From Photorhabdus akhurstii (GTDB lineage Bacteria > Pseudomonadota > Gammaproteobacteria > Enterobacterales > Enterobacteriaceae): a stretch of DNA of 64,000 nucleotides. Under the pieces are notes generated by a model, which saw only the letters and a list, made by a program, of their open reading frames with translations, had not been told where the DNA came from and ran no database searches. This document shows positions 42,857-53,096 of this stretch, piece after piece. The DNA lies in the NCBI RefSeq assembly GCF_018448925.1, contig NZ_RCWE01000023.1:1-64000 (forward strand). Reading direction: 5' to 3'. The position numbers and the translations under genes were made by a program. The first letter of the stretch is position 1. Every line of letters begins with the position of its first letter.

Positions 42857-43000
42857 CAAACAAAAAAAGTAATGCCGAATTTTGGGGGCCTTACGCAATA
42901 AAATGCAGATTATTTAGTTGCCTGGCAATTATAAAATCTGCATTAAACCTTTCTTTTGCCTGATTGGTTTACCATAATTCCAAATCTTCCCAATGTCAGG

Positions 43001-44164
43001 TCATTCCGTAACTGATAGGTTATTCTCAGCTTTCATTAAAATGAAGTAATTGGTTACAGCCAACAATAAGATAAAACAACCACAACATATCAAGACAACA
43101 CCAAGATGTTGGTTCCAACCCGCTAGCGCAAGACCTGTGCCTAACATCAAATAATATAGCAAACCCAATAATGCTCCTGCTGTTCCCAATCTATCCGTAT
43201 AATTAATCAATGCAGAAGCCAGGATGTTAGGAATTGCAATTCCGTAGGCCACAACAATCAAAATCATAGGCAGAATAAACAACCAAGTATCTTCCAGAAC
43301 CATCATCAATCCACCACCAATCAGAACAATAACAGAAGCAAGAAACACTAAATTTGATGAATTCCACTGTTTGTTGAGCAAGAGTTTATTCAACCAAGCA
43401 CCAATGCCTACTCCCGATGCCAAAAATAATCCTGTGTAACCAAACATCTCAGGAGAGAATCCTAACCGTTCAAAATTAAATGGAGCTAATTGGTAATAAC
43501 TGAACAAACATAGGTTAAAGAGGGCTATCAACAGGGCATTACGCCAAATTGCCATATCCTTGAGCATCATAAGTAAAGTACTTGTGAGTGGTATTATCGC
43601 CACTGCTACCGGACGGGTTTCAGGCAGATAAATAGCACCCCAACCCGACAGTAATACCGCGAGTAAAGACAAACCCAAAAAAACGCCTTTATATCCCCAG
43701 AAGTACACCAAAATAGAACCACTTATCATGCCAATTGCCGGACTTACTGCCAAAGCTACGCCCATGATAGAAAACACGCGAGCTAATTCACTTCCTTGAT
43801 AAGAATCTCTCATTATTGTTTGAGTTCCTACCGAGCCCACTGCGGCCCCAAATGCAGATAACATTCTGGCCGCCAATAACAGCTCAAACTGACGGCTCAG
43901 TAATGCCACTAATGAAGCACCGCTATAGAGTAATAATCCACTCAATATCGTTGGCCGTCTTCCTATGAGATCACACAAACGTCCCCAAATCACCACACCG
44001 ATGGCGAAAGCAAAAAAATATAAAGATAAAGTTTGAGCGGCTTGTTCGGCACTCACTTTAAATTCCTTTGCGATATCGGTTAACGCCGGGCTATAGATGG
44101 TTTCTACAATTTGTGGAAACATCATTAACGCTGTTGCCAGTACAAGTCCAATTTTACGTTGCAT
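43001..44164 (-). CDS. MFS drug-efflux-type transporter (Bcr/CflA-like)
   Basis: 387 residues with twelve membrane segments. It has the MFS motif GRLCDLIGRRPTIL between TM2 and TM3 and the TM4-5 stretch ARMLSAFGAAVGSVGTQTIMRDSYQG typical of the Bcr/CflA/EmrD-type drug:H+ antiporters. The substrate is unknown. It is divergent from an AraC-family regulator with a ~100-bp shared AT-rich promoter region. Pairing of exporter and regulator recalls nimT-nimR in E. coli, although this transporter is not of the NimT type. Confidence 0.88.
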   Translation of the reverse strand: MQRKIGLVLATALMMFPQIVETIYSPALTDIAKEFKVSAEQAAQTLSLYFFAFAIGVVIWGRLCDLIGRRPTILSGLLLYSGASLVALLSRQFELLLAARMLSAFGAAVGSVGTQTIMRDSYQGSELARVFSIMGVALAVSPAIGMISGSILVYFWGYKGVFLGLSLLAVLLSGWGAIYLPETRPVAVAIIPLTSTLLMMLKDMAIWRNALLIALFNLCLFSYYQLAPFNFERLGFSPEMFGYTGLFLASGVGIGAWLNKLLLNKQWNSSNLVFLASVIVLIGGGLMMVLEDTWLFILPMILIVVAYGIAIPNILASALINYTDRLGTAGALLGLLYYLMLGTGLALAGWNQHLGVVLICCGCFILLLAVTNYFILMKAENNLSVTE

Positions 44165-44266
44165 TGTATTTTTCTTAATCAGTTAGACAATAAGCGTAAA
44201 TTAGCACTCCATCAGTTGTCACATTATAATAATAAAGACAATTTATTTATTAAATAGGACATAAAT

Positions 44267-45046
44267 ATGACATGGCTTTCTCGTGATGATAGTTTTGATC
44301 CTGATAGCCTTGGAGTACCGGTAGTGGGGATTGCAGCCGAACTAGGTCATCATGACTCAGGATTTCATCAACATGAAATGGGGCAATTATTATTTACCCA
44401 ACAAGGGTGCATTAATATCACCCTGGCAGATCACCTATGCATACTTCCACCAACTCGGGTTGCCTGGATTCCACCGCGTATTATTCATAGAGCAGAAATA
44501 AAAGAATCCGTCGGATACCGCTCAATTTATCTGGATGTAAATCAAATCGGATACTTAGCGGAACACGTTGAGGTATTGGAAGTTACACCTCTGTTACGCG
44601 CAGTATTAGAACGAATAGCGCTGGCTCCCTTTAATACAGATTGGTTACATGGAGCTGCTGCTAACCTATTGGCCGTCTGCCTTGACGAAATCCATCTGGC
44701 AAAAAGAGAACCGACATTATTACCGCTCCCTTTCGACCGTCGTTTGGCCCGTATTCCTCTGACCACACTGCCACCACCACTCAAAATACTTGCCATGAAT
44801 ATCGGCGCCAGTGAGAAAACCATCAGTCGGATATTTCGCCGAGAAACAGGATTGAGTTACCAGCAGTGGCGGCAACAGTGGCGTTTGATCAAATCTATAG
44901 AATTACTGGCAAAACAGGGAAATTTGTCATCTGTCGCTAATGAATTAGCGTTTTCCAGTGATAGCGCTTTCATCCTCTTTTTCAAAAAAATGACCGGTCG
45001 ATCCCCAAGGGAATATATGTTTGCTTATAAGGAACGTGGTTATTGA
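44267..45046 (+). CDS. AraC-family regulator, NimR-like
   Basis: 259 residues. An N-terminal cupin sensor domain (FHQHEMGQLLFTQQGCINITL, VAWIPPRIIHRAEI) precedes the C-terminal double helix-turn-helix (GASEKTISRIFRRETGLSYQQWRQQWRL and SVANELAFSSDSAFILFFKKMTGRSP). It is divergently adjacent to an MFS exporter that it probably controls in response to the exported compound. The right side is a short AT-rich gap before the convergent pirB. Confidence 0.88.
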   Translation: MTWLSRDDSFDPDSLGVPVVGIAAELGHHDSGFHQHEMGQLLFTQQGCINITLADHLCILPPTRVAWIPPRIIHRAEIKESVGYRSIYLDVNQIGYLAEHVEVLEVTPLLRAVLERIALAPFNTDWLHGAAANLLAVCLDEIHLAKREPTLLPLPFDRRLARIPLTTLPPPLKILAMNIGASEKTISRIFRRETGLSYQQWRQQWRLIKSIELLAKQGNLSSVANELAFSSDSAFILFFKKMTGRSPREYMFAYKERGY

Positions 45047-45218
45047 AGTAAATAGTTATTAAAGTAAATAGTTATTGAGATAATATACAAAAATTGCCGA
45101 CATCAAAAGCATGATTCACCATATGAACAGAGATGCCGGCAAATGTATCAAATAAAGAAGATAATTAAATAAAAGCTAATAACATTCTACGTATATAAAA
45201 TATACTTATTAAAAGCTA

Positions 45219-46478
45219 TTATTTTTCATCGTCATTTATCAGTTGATAAGATACAGCAATATTTGCTGCCTGACCGGCTAATGGGCTGTAATCACTGGAC
45301 AAATATATCCCTGCAATATAGTGGCTTTCACCGACATGAAATTTCCTATACCGAGATGTTCCAGGAGAACCTAATGACAATGAACGACCATCTCTCAAAG
45401 TAAAGACCGCTTGATCAACAGCACCATTGCCCCATACTTCCAAACTGGTAATTCGACTACCATTCAGAGAAATAGATGACGTCTCACCAGATATTGTACC
45501 TAATTGATGGCGACTACCATCATCAAATACAACTGTCAGACCTCCGACCCTCGCTGCCCCGCCAATACGCACAATATGTCCCGTTAACGAATCTATCTTT
45601 CTTCTTTTTCCTCCATTAAGAGCCGGTTTGAGAGGTGGAGTCATATCTTTCTCTGGAGTCAATGCCTGAATTCTGGCTTTTGCTGTTTGACGGTCAAAGA
45701 AAGTAGAATAACTTAAAACATCAACATAGATTCTATTATTTACAGACTCAGCTTCACTTAATCTATCCCAAATACTGATATATTCAATTCCATGTAAACG
45801 ACAGTGACCATGAACAGACATCACATTATTTGCAACAGTATCAGCCGTCGAGTTATTAAGAGCATCATTTAACTCTCTATCATATATATTATTAATATAG
45901 CTATTAGCCTGTTCTACCGTCTTTTTAATTAATCCTCGGACTTTTTCAATATCGATATTACTAAGCCCAATTTCATCTTTTCTCTCTAAACCAGCAACCC
46001 AATATGTTATCTGCATCATAACCGTAGTAGAAAACATGGGTAATATCTGATAGTTAACATCATCGGAAAAATTATTAAATTTTTTGTGATAACCGTCTAT
46101 ATTTTCTGCCAGGTTATTAAAAGCACTCCTCGCTTCTTCTGATCCTGGGTGCTTATCAAGAAGATCAGCAACGGTTGCCATCCGCTCTTGTATATATGCA
46201 ATATCACCTGCAAGGATACCTTTAATCGTCTTTAACGCAGACTCCTCTATCATCCTTTCAATTTGTTTGACAATCCCTTCCCATATATTTTCTTTCGATT
46301 GAGGCCAGAATAAACCGACTAAAAAAGATATAGCAGGGCCAACTGAGGGTATAAAAGAGATTCCCCCTATGATTGCATTTTTTACAATGTCAGTAACATC
46401 CCACTCTAATGCACTCGTTTTTACCGCATATTCATTAGCTACAATGGTTCTTATGTCTAAAACATTTTCTGTCTGCAT
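45219..46478 (-). CDS. pirB: Insecticidal toxin subunit PirB
   Basis: 419 residues from ATG 46478 (GAAGGG site 8 bases upstream; the frame extends 5 codons further). The N-terminal helical region (IVKNAIIGGISFIPSVGPAISFLVG with amphipathic helices to ~250) resembles the pore-forming domain of Cry delta-endotoxins. A basic KRRK linker near residue 300 leads to a C-terminal beta-sandwich with GSRHQLG-type strands. I recognise it as the large subunit of the binary Pir toxin active on insects, known from Photorhabdus and acquired by Vibrio causing shrimp AHPND. It lies 29 bases downstream of pirA. Confidence 0.9.
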   Translation of the reverse strand: MQTENVLDIRTIVANEYAVKTSALEWDVTDIVKNAIIGGISFIPSVGPAISFLVGLFWPQSKENIWEGIVKQIERMIEESALKTIKGILAGDIAYIQERMATVADLLDKHPGSEEARSAFNNLAENIDGYHKKFNNFSDDVNYQILPMFSTTVMMQITYWVAGLERKDEIGLSNIDIEKVRGLIKKTVEQANSYINNIYDRELNDALNNSTADTVANNVMSVHGHCRLHGIEYISIWDRLSEAESVNNRIYVDVLSYSTFFDRQTAKARIQALTPEKDMTPPLKPALNGGKRRKIDSLTGHIVRIGGAARVGGLTVVFDDGSRHQLGTISGETSSISLNGSRITSLEVWGNGAVDQAVFTLRDGRSLSLGSPGTSRYRKFHVGESHYIAGIYLSSDYSPLAGQAANIAVSYQLINDDEK

Positions 46479-46507
46479 AATGAAACCCTTCAATTAAGAT
46501 AAGATGT

Positions 46508-46909
46508 TTAGACCAAATTTGCCGTCACATAAGCAACTTTATCCGAGTTATTATAGATAACAAATTTACTATAATAAAAGGAGTTGCTAGGCACATTTAA
46601 TACCTTATCTTCTCCTAATCCTACATCTATCGAACCAGACTCAAACCATTCAGAGGTAAAACTATGAGACCAGTAAAATTTAGCCGTAACACTATTTGCT
46701 AGCCCTGTATTAACAACTCTCAGAGATTTTCTGGATTCTGGAATTATTGGCGTATCTATTCTAAATACTTCCACACTAGCATGAGGTGATATAGTCAGTT
46801 CACTCAAAGGACCAACTGCATTTAAGTCTTTATATACTGGAACAGGGGAATTAGAGTAAACTTCTGCTTTCTGTTCATCTGAATCAACAACAATAGTTAT
46901 TCTAGACAT
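46508..46909 (-). CDS. pirA: Insecticidal toxin subunit PirA
   Basis: 133 residues from ATG 46909: an upstream ATG at 46924 contains the GAGGA that best serves as ribosome-binding site for the inner start MSRITIVVDSDEQ. It is a small all-beta protein with no signal peptide, which fits the PirA jelly-roll proposed to recognise receptor or sugar. It is the partner of PirB; the two are co-transcribed, as in known pirAB loci. No secretion gene is adjacent, so release route is not shown. Confidence 0.9.
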   Translation of the reverse strand: MSRITIVVDSDEQKAEVYSNSPVPVYKDLNAVGPLSELTISPHASVEVFRIDTPIIPESRKSLRVVNTGLANSVTAKFYWSHSFTSEWFESGSIDVGLGEDKVLNVPSNSFYYSKFVIYNNSDKVAYVTANLV

Positions 46910-46924
46910 ATTTATTTTCCTCAT

Positions 46925-47608
46925 TCAAATTTAAATAAGACTCATTCAACTTACATATAAATATTTTCAGAACACAGTATTACCACTTAATTAAAGATAC
47001 TCTTTAACCATTATAGAACCACTATTACCTTTGAAATTTAATTCCCCAATATATTATGTGGACTTTACATACCACAATAACTCACCAGAACAATAAGATA
47101 TCCATATTATAATTAATGTCATTAATGAGACATATCTGAAACAAACCACGATAATAAAAAACTATAGCAGATATATATTTCATGTCAACGCTCTGCTTCA
47201 ATTAAATTACTATTATTTAAGAGTTATTGAAATTATATGATATATAAAAAATACATATAAAAAACATATATAAAAAATTTAAATAGAAATTATTACCATT
47301 ATGTTATTCACCTGAATTTATAATATTAATATTGGTTACTATAGCGCTATATAATTCTATTCTTTATTTTACAAATTTACCTTTATCCGGTGAAATATAA
47401 TAATTCACCAAATTCACTCACAACGTTAAAATGACAACAAAATATATTTCTGCCATATCCGCATCAATAATATTTTTATTACCAATTGATTATATCTTCT
47501 ACAAGATAACAGATGAACTTTCTTAAAATCATTCTCTTTCTGATGAAAGAAAGTTAGCTTAATAATAGAAAAATAATTTTGACTGTAGATTTTAGCTACT
47601 CAAATATA
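46925..47608. other. AT-rich non-coding tract upstream of pirAB
   Basis: About 680 bp, extremely AT-rich, with no supported gene on either strand. It presumably contains the pirAB promoter near its left end and would be a natural target for H-NS-type silencing (inference). A short stretch at 47187-47209 (CGCTCTGCTTCAATTAAATTA) resembles the core of the island-flanking repeats at 34.6 and 38.5 kb. Confidence 0.5.
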
Positions 47609-47824
47609 CTAAATACAATTAATTGACCTTTCATTACTCCACCAATAAACTATATAGCTTAAAATATGACAAAAAAACCCAGAAAAAATAAGGGCGGGTT
47701 TCAAGGCATTTGAAACCACACTCGTTGCCCCGACCCCAACTAATACCAAACTTAAAGCATTATTAATGGCGTCCTCACCTTGGGAAAAAACAACCTTCCC
47801 AGTACTACGAGGATAATCAACCAT
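47609..47824 (-). CDS. Small predicted membrane protein, function unknown
   Basis: 71 residues with a strong ribosome-binding site (GGAAGGGAAG, ~5 bases before ATG). Two hydrophobic segments are seen: NALSLVLVGVGATSVVSNAL and KPALIFSGFFCHILSYIVYWW, separated by a proline. It has a short charged C-tail. It starts 33 bases downstream of livF on the same strand, so it could be read from the liv operon, but it is not part of known liv loci. I do not recognise a family. Confidence 0.6.
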   Translation of the reverse strand: MVDYPRSTGKVVFSQGEDAINNALSLVLVGVGATSVVSNALKPALIFSGFFCHILSYIVYWWSNERSINCI

Positions 47825-47857
47825 CTTACTTCCCTTCCTGTGAAAAAGAATACGTCT

Positions 47858-48559
47858 CTATCCTCCCAAATACGCATTTCTCACAGCTTCATTAACCAAT
47901 AATGCAGACCCACTGTCTTCCAGTACAATCTTACCGTTTTCCAATACATATCCTCGGTCAGCCAATTTCAACGCCTGATTTGCATTCTGCTCAACCAAAA
48001 AGATTGTCATCCCCTCTTCCCTCAACTGCTGAATAGTATCGAAAATCTGAATAATCACTATCGGCGCCAACCCCAATGAAGGCTCATCCAGCAACAATAA
48101 TTGTGGCTGGCTCATTAAAGCGCGACCAATTGCCAACATTTGCTGTTCACCACCGGACATCGTTCCAGCCCGCTGGTGACGCCTTTCCTGTAAACGCGGG
48201 AATAGATCATAAACCCGCTCAAGGCGCTTCGGATACTGAGTCCTATCAGCAAAAAAGCCGCCCATTGCCAAATTCTCTTCCACTGTCATACGAGCAAACA
48301 CTCTGCGCCCCTCGGGAACAATCGCAATGTCCTCACGCATAATACGAGATGTCGGCCATTGGGTGATCTCCTTACCACGAAAAATTATGGAACCTTCGGT
48401 TGCTCTGGGTTCACTACATAAGGTACTGAGCAACGTTGTTTTTCCTGCGCCATTTGCACCAATTAGAGTGACGATTTCCCCCTGCTGAATATTCAGGCTG
48501 ACCTGATGTAATACCTGAACTTCTCCATAATGGGCAGATACCCGATTAAATTCCAACAT
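47858..48559 (-). CDS. livF: Branched-chain amino-acid ABC transporter ATPase LivF
   Basis: 233 residues. Walker A GANGAGKTT, signature MSGGEQQMLAIGRAL, Walker B LLLDEPSLGLAP and switch LVEQN are present. One of the paired ATPases of the leucine/isoleucine/valine importer. It lies 2 bases downstream of livG. Confidence 0.96.
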   Translation of the reverse strand: MLEFNRVSAHYGEVQVLHQVSLNIQQGEIVTLIGANGAGKTTLLSTLCSEPRATEGSIIFRGKEITQWPTSRIMREDIAIVPEGRRVFARMTVEENLAMGGFFADRTQYPKRLERVYDLFPRLQERRHQRAGTMSGGEQQMLAIGRALMSQPQLLLLDEPSLGLAPIVIIQIFDTIQQLREEGMTIFLVEQNANQALKLADRGYVLENGKIVLEDSGSALLVNEAVRNAYLGG

Positions 48560-48561
48560 AA

Positions 48562-49335
48562 TTAATACACCTCACCCAGATATGCCCGGATAACATCCGG
48601 GTTGTTACGAATCTCTTCTGGCCGTCCTTGCGCTAAAGACATTCCCTGATTAACAACATAGATACGATCTGATATTCCCATCACCAATTTCATATCATGC
48701 TCGATCAACAATACAGAAACTTGATGATATTCCCTCAGTTCAGCAATTAAAGCATTAAGCTCTGCTGTCTCTTTTGGATTCAGCCCCGCAGCAGGTTCAT
48801 CCAACATCAAAATCTGCGGACGAGCTACCATACAGCGGGCAATCTCCAAACGCCGTTGCTGACCGTATGCTAGATTACCGGCCTGTCTGTTTGCCAGTGG
48901 TAATAAACCAATCCGTTCTAACCAAGTTATGGCCCAATCTACAGCCTTAGATTCTGCCCGGCGGAATGCCGACGTTTTAAAAAGACCGGCAAAAAGACCC
49001 CTTTTCAGGTGCTGATGCTGCGCTACTAATAGATTTTCAATCACCGTCATCTCTCGGAACAACCGCACATGCTGGAATGTTCTGATAATGCCCATACGTG
49101 CAATGGCCTGCCCAGATAACCCTTCCAGATGCTTTTCTCGCAGCTTTATGGTACCGCTAGTCGGACAGTAAAATCCGGTCAGACAATTAAAGATCGTGGT
49201 TTTCCCAGCACCATTAGGGCCAATAAGAGAAACAATTTCCCCCTGATTTAGCCTCAAGGCAATGTTGTTAACCGCCAGCAAGCCACCGAAGCGCATGGTC
49301 AGATCGGAAACTTGCAATAATGGCGTTGCACTCAT
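48562..49335 (-). CDS. livG: Branched-chain amino-acid ABC transporter ATPase LivG
   Basis: 257 residues. Walker [13 protein letters not shown], signature NLAYGQQRRLEIAR (the LivG-type variant without LSGG), Walker B ILMLDEPAAGLNP and switch LIEHD. Partner of LivF. Its start overlaps the livM stop by 4 bases. Confidence 0.96.
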   Translation of the reverse strand: MSATPLLQVSDLTMRFGGLLAVNNIALRLNQGEIVSLIGPNGAGKTTIFNCLTGFYCPTSGTIKLREKHLEGLSGQAIARMGIIRTFQHVRLFREMTVIENLLVAQHQHLKRGLFAGLFKTSAFRRAESKAVDWAITWLERIGLLPLANRQAGNLAYGQQRRLEIARCMVARPQILMLDEPAAGLNPKETAELNALIAELREYHQVSVLLIEHDMKLVMGISDRIYVVNQGMSLAQGRPEEIRNNPDVIRAYLGEVY

Positions 49336-50609
49336 GCTTGCTTTCCTCCCTGTACCGGTCGTTCCAATTTAACATGACGGCGTTTTGTCGGTAGCAACCC
49401 TTGCGGGCGCCAAATCATCATCAATACCATCATTGCCCCTAGCAGCAACATACTGTAGGCATTCAGGTCACGCATCATCTCACGGGAAACCACCAACAAA
49501 ATAGCCGCCAGAATCACCGCAGTCTGTGAGCCCATCCCACCGAGTACCACAATCGCCAGCACAAAAGCAGATTCAACAAAAGTGAAGGACTCCGGGCTGA
49601 CGAACCCCTGCCGGGCAGCAAATAAAGTACCGGCAAAACCGGCAAATGCAGCACTGATAGTAAATGCAGCCAGTTTAATTCGGGTTGGACTTAAACCAAG
49701 AGAGCGACAAGCAATCTCATCTTCACGCAGCGCTTCCCATGCCCGGCCTAATGGCATACACAGTAGCCGATTAATAATAAATACTGTCAGTATTACCAAC
49801 AGTAACACCACCAGATAGAGGAAGATGACCCGATCACTGGGATCATATTTCAAGCCAAAGAAGCTGTGGAAAGTGTCCCAACCTCCCTCTTTCACACTGC
49901 GGTTAAATTCCAACCCGAAGAAAGTCGGTTTTGGGATCTGGCTGATACCATTCGGACCACCGGTTATTTCAGTATTATTCAACAGTAGAATGCGAACAAT
50001 TTCACCAAAACCAAGGGTAACAATTGCCAGATAGTCACCTCGCAATCGCAATACCGGAAAGCCTAACAACAGCCCCGATAAAGCCGCCGTTAACCCCGCC
50101 AGCGGTAAGCTCTGCCAAAATCCTAATCCGTAATAGTGACTCAGCAAAGCGTAGGTATAAGCGCCGATAGCATAAAAACCTGCATACCCAAGTACCAGCA
50201 ACCCCGACAAACCAACCACGACATTCAAACCCAACCCTAGCATGACATAAATTAACGTCAGCGTAGCAATATCAACACTACCACGGGAGACAATAAACGG
50301 CCAGACAATTGCAGCAATAATGACCAATATTGCCAGTAACTTTTGCCTTTTAGTTGAGCCATCGAAATCCGGCAACGACCAGCTTTTAATTGGCACTTTC
50401 TTCATTGTCTGCTGAACAACCGGACGCAATAGCTGGAACAGAAAAACAATCGCACAGCCAATACCAATCCATAACCATCGCACTTCATCAGCACGATGGA
50501 CGACCAACTTCGTGCCGTCCAGCGACAACTGCATTCCCATCATAAAGGCAGACAACACAAATAAAACGACTGAGGCGATAACGGCATTCATCCAATTGGC
50601 ATGTTTCAT
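49332..50609 (-). CDS. livM: Branched-chain amino-acid ABC transporter permease LivM
   Basis: 425 residues with about ten membrane segments, and the ABC permease coupling segment GRAWEALREDEIACRSLGLSP. The N-terminal extension with extra membrane spans is typical of enteric LivM. It overlaps livH and livG by 4 bases each, so the cluster is translationally coupled. Confidence 0.96.
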   Translation of the reverse strand: MKHANWMNAVIASVVLFVLSAFMMGMQLSLDGTKLVVHRADEVRWLWIGIGCAIVFLFQLLRPVVQQTMKKVPIKSWSLPDFDGSTKRQKLLAILVIIAAIVWPFIVSRGSVDIATLTLIYVMLGLGLNVVVGLSGLLVLGYAGFYAIGAYTYALLSHYYGLGFWQSLPLAGLTAALSGLLLGFPVLRLRGDYLAIVTLGFGEIVRILLLNNTEITGGPNGISQIPKPTFFGLEFNRSVKEGGWDTFHSFFGLKYDPSDRVIFLYLVVLLLVILTVFIINRLLCMPLGRAWEALREDEIACRSLGLSPTRIKLAAFTISAAFAGFAGTLFAARQGFVSPESFTFVESAFVLAIVVLGGMGSQTAVILAAILLVVSREMMRDLNAYSMLLLGAMMVLMMIWRPQGLLPTKRRHVKLERPVQGGKQA

Positions 50610-51532
50610 ACTTTTTCTACCTCTGGACGGCCTAAAATTCCAGTGGGCATAAACAACAGCACAACAATGAGTAAAGCAAAGGAAACGGCATCTTTATATT
50701 CTGTGCTCAAATAAGCAGAAGTTAGGGCTTCTGAAATTCCCAAGATCAAGCCACCAATCATCGCTCCCGGGATACTGCCAATTCCTCCCAATACCGCTGC
50801 GGTGAAAGCTTTCATTCCTGCCATAAAACCGATATACGGATTTATCACACTGTAGAACTGCCCCAACAAAACACCAGCTACCGCGGCCATTACCGCTCCG
50901 ATAACAAAGGTCAAGGAAATCACTCTGTTAGTATTGATCCCCAACAAACTGGCCATTTTCAGATCTTCCGCACAAGCACGGCAGGCACGTCCCATACGGG
51001 AATAGCGAATAAACAGTGTCAATATCAGCATGGCAAGAAATGTCACTATCCAGATGGTCAGTTGCATTGCGCTAAGACTGGCAGAAAATCCATCGCTTTC
51101 ACCTAATACCCACTGTCCGGTAATCAGGCTAGGTAAGGCCAGATCGCGAGAACTTTGTGACAGGCTGACATAGTTTTGCAAGAAAATAGACATCCCAATT
51201 GCTGAAATCAGGGCAATCAGGCGCTTGGAATGGCGAACAGGTCTGTAAGCCACTCGTTCAATACTCCAGCCATAAGCAGCAGCAATGACAATTGATGTTA
51301 AAAAAGCGGCACTAATCAGCAACCAGCCCAAATCAATTCCCATCATGATAAGAGCCGCAATCACAATAAAGGAGACATAGCTACCAATCATGTAAACTTC
51401 ACCATGAGCGAAGTTAATCATCCCGATAATGCCGTAAACCATCGTATAACCAATGGCAATCAATGCATAAGTACTACCCAGAGTCACTCCATTTAACATC
51501 TGTTGTAAAAAATAGAGAAATTGCTCCGACAT
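50606..51532 (-). CDS. livH: Branched-chain amino-acid ABC transporter permease LivH
   Basis: 308 residues from ATG 51532 (start MSEQFLYFLQQM, as in E. coli, same length; the frame extends 11 codons upstream). Eight-span permease with GRACRACAEDLKMASLLGI coupling segment and FTAAVLGGIGSIPGAMIGG. It follows livJ by 61 bases. Confidence 0.96.
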   Translation of the reverse strand: MSEQFLYFLQQMLNGVTLGSTYALIAIGYTMVYGIIGMINFAHGEVYMIGSYVSFIVIAALIMMGIDLGWLLISAAFLTSIVIAAAYGWSIERVAYRPVRHSKRLIALISAIGMSIFLQNYVSLSQSSRDLALPSLITGQWVLGESDGFSASLSAMQLTIWIVTFLAMLILTLFIRYSRMGRACRACAEDLKMASLLGINTNRVISLTFVIGAVMAAVAGVLLGQFYSVINPYIGFMAGMKAFTAAVLGGIGSIPGAMIGGLILGISEALTSAYLSTEYKDAVSFALLIVVLLFMPTGILGRPEVEKV

Positions 51533-51593
51533 ACGTTGTACCTCTGGAATAACAGCGCCTGGCAAACAGGCGCTGATGACCGTTCTAATGACT

Positions 51594-52706
51594 TTACTTC
51601 ACAGAAGTGGAAGAACCATCTGCATGCCATTCAAAAATACCGAATTCGAATCCTTTTAGATCGCCAACAGCATTCCAGCTCAGTGTTCCCATTACGGTAT
51701 CCACTGGATTCGCTTTCAAGTCTTTCACCAAATCAGTCGGTTCCATACTACCGGTACGGTTCATTGCCGCGGCCAGAGATTGCAGAGCAGCATAGGTGGT
51801 CCAGACGAACGGGCCTGTCGGATCGTTTTTCTTACCTTTGATCGCCTCAACAATAGCTTTGTTCACCGGCACCTGATCGTAACGCTTAGGTAATGTGACT
51901 AACATGCCCTCGGAAGCGGCTCCGGCGATATTGGATAGTGAGGAGTTACCTACACCTTCCGGCCCCATAAAACGAATATTCAGACCGGACTGCTTAGCCT
52001 GACGCAGAATTTGCCCCATTTCAGGGTAGTAGCCGCCAAAATAGACAAAATCCACATTTTCTTTTTTCAGGCGGGCAACCAGAGCCGAAAAATCTTTATC
52101 ACCAGCCGTGACACCTTCAAACAGGACAATATTGGCTCCCGCTTTTTTCAATTTATCAAGAACAGATCGCGCTAGCCCCTCTCCGTATTGCTGTTTATCA
52201 TGAACAATAGCTATACGCTGAGGTTTAATCTTTTCAGCAATATATTTCGCTGCTGTTGGTCCCTGATCAGAATCCAGCCCGGTAGTACGCAGAATCATCT
52301 GGTAGCCACGAGTTGTCAGATCGGCATTGGTTGCCGCTGGTGTAATCATTATGACACCTTCATCTTCGTAGATGTCAGATGCCGGTTGAGTAGACGAAGA
52401 GCATAAGTGGCCGATAACATAACGAATGTTATCATTAATCACTTTATTCGCGACGGCCACAGCCTGTTTCGGGTCACACGCATCATCATATTCAACGCCC
52501 ACCAGCTTATTGCCATTAATGCCCCCTTTAGCATTGATATCTGCAATTGCCTGACGGGCGCCAGTAAATTCCATATCACCATATTGCGCAACTGGACCAG
52601 ACATTGCCCCCACAATCGCCACTTTGATCTCTTGCGCCCACAGTGAGTGACTCATCATCATGACAATACACCCTGTTAATAGGCTTTTACCTGTTATGAC
52701 TTTCAT
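51594..52706 (-). CDS. livJ: Periplasmic branched-chain amino-acid-binding protein (LivJ/LivK)
   Basis: 370 residues with a signal peptide ending SLWA before Gln25 and a type I periplasmic-binding fold ([41 protein letters not shown]). It captures leucine, isoleucine and valine for LivHMGF. E. coli has two such proteins (LivJ, LivK); only one is seen here, at the head of the operon, and sequence alone does not decide between the two names. Confidence 0.92.
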   Translation of the reverse strand: MKVITGKSLLTGCIVMMMSHSLWAQEIKVAIVGAMSGPVAQYGDMEFTGARQAIADINAKGGINGNKLVGVEYDDACDPKQAVAVANKVINDNIRYVIGHLCSSSTQPASDIYEDEGVIMITPAATNADLTTRGYQMILRTTGLDSDQGPTAAKYIAEKIKPQRIAIVHDKQQYGEGLARSVLDKLKKAGANIVLFEGVTAGDKDFSALVARLKKENVDFVYFGGYYPEMGQILRQAKQSGLNIRFMGPEGVGNSSLSNIAGAASEGMLVTLPKRYDQVPVNKAIVEAIKGKKNDPTGPFVWTTYAALQSLAAAMNRTGSMEPTDLVKDLKANPVDTVMGTLSWNAVGDLKGFEFGIFEWHADGSSTSVK

Positions 52707-53096
52707 GTTATTTATCCCCGTGTTGTTATTAATCTAATTTATTGTGCTTACCTTTTAGATCTCCGATTATCTAATGGGATAACCGTGATCTTTTGTGATC
52801 GCTGATTAGATAAAGTAATTTTTATGAATAAGATTTTATTTTTCATGTTATTAAAATAGCATTTCATGCTTAAAATCAAATGAACAAGGTAGCTAAAAGC
52901 ATTAATTACAGAATAAAATACCGCCAAAATTGATTGGAATTTAGACAAAATATAGTGTGATATTCTGGTTAAATATTAGTAAAGCAATCTTTCGCTCGAA
53001 ATATCGATCATGTTAAAAACATTTTTCCAGTAATGTATAAAAGCGGTTACACGACGCTCCATTGAGCTATTCAACTAAAATTAATATGGGAAAACC
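52707..53096. other. Divergent promoter region between livJ and panM, no gene seen
   Basis: 390 bp, AT-rich. The minus-strand frame at 52748-52948 has no ribosome-binding site or recognisable domain and is rejected. It should contain promoters for the liv operon and panM; I could not assign boxes with confidence. Confidence 0.5.

Noticed and set aside
45047-45140. Short duplication AGTAAATAGTTATT and imperfect GCCGACATC/GATGCCGGC stem between the AraC gene and pirB
   Set aside because: The duplication is only 14 bases and the stem has a mismatch and a ~27-base loop; too weak to call a terminator or repeat element.
52748-52948. 66-codon minus-strand frame upstream of livJ
   Set aside because: AT-rich promoter DNA, no ribosome-binding site, no recognisable family.
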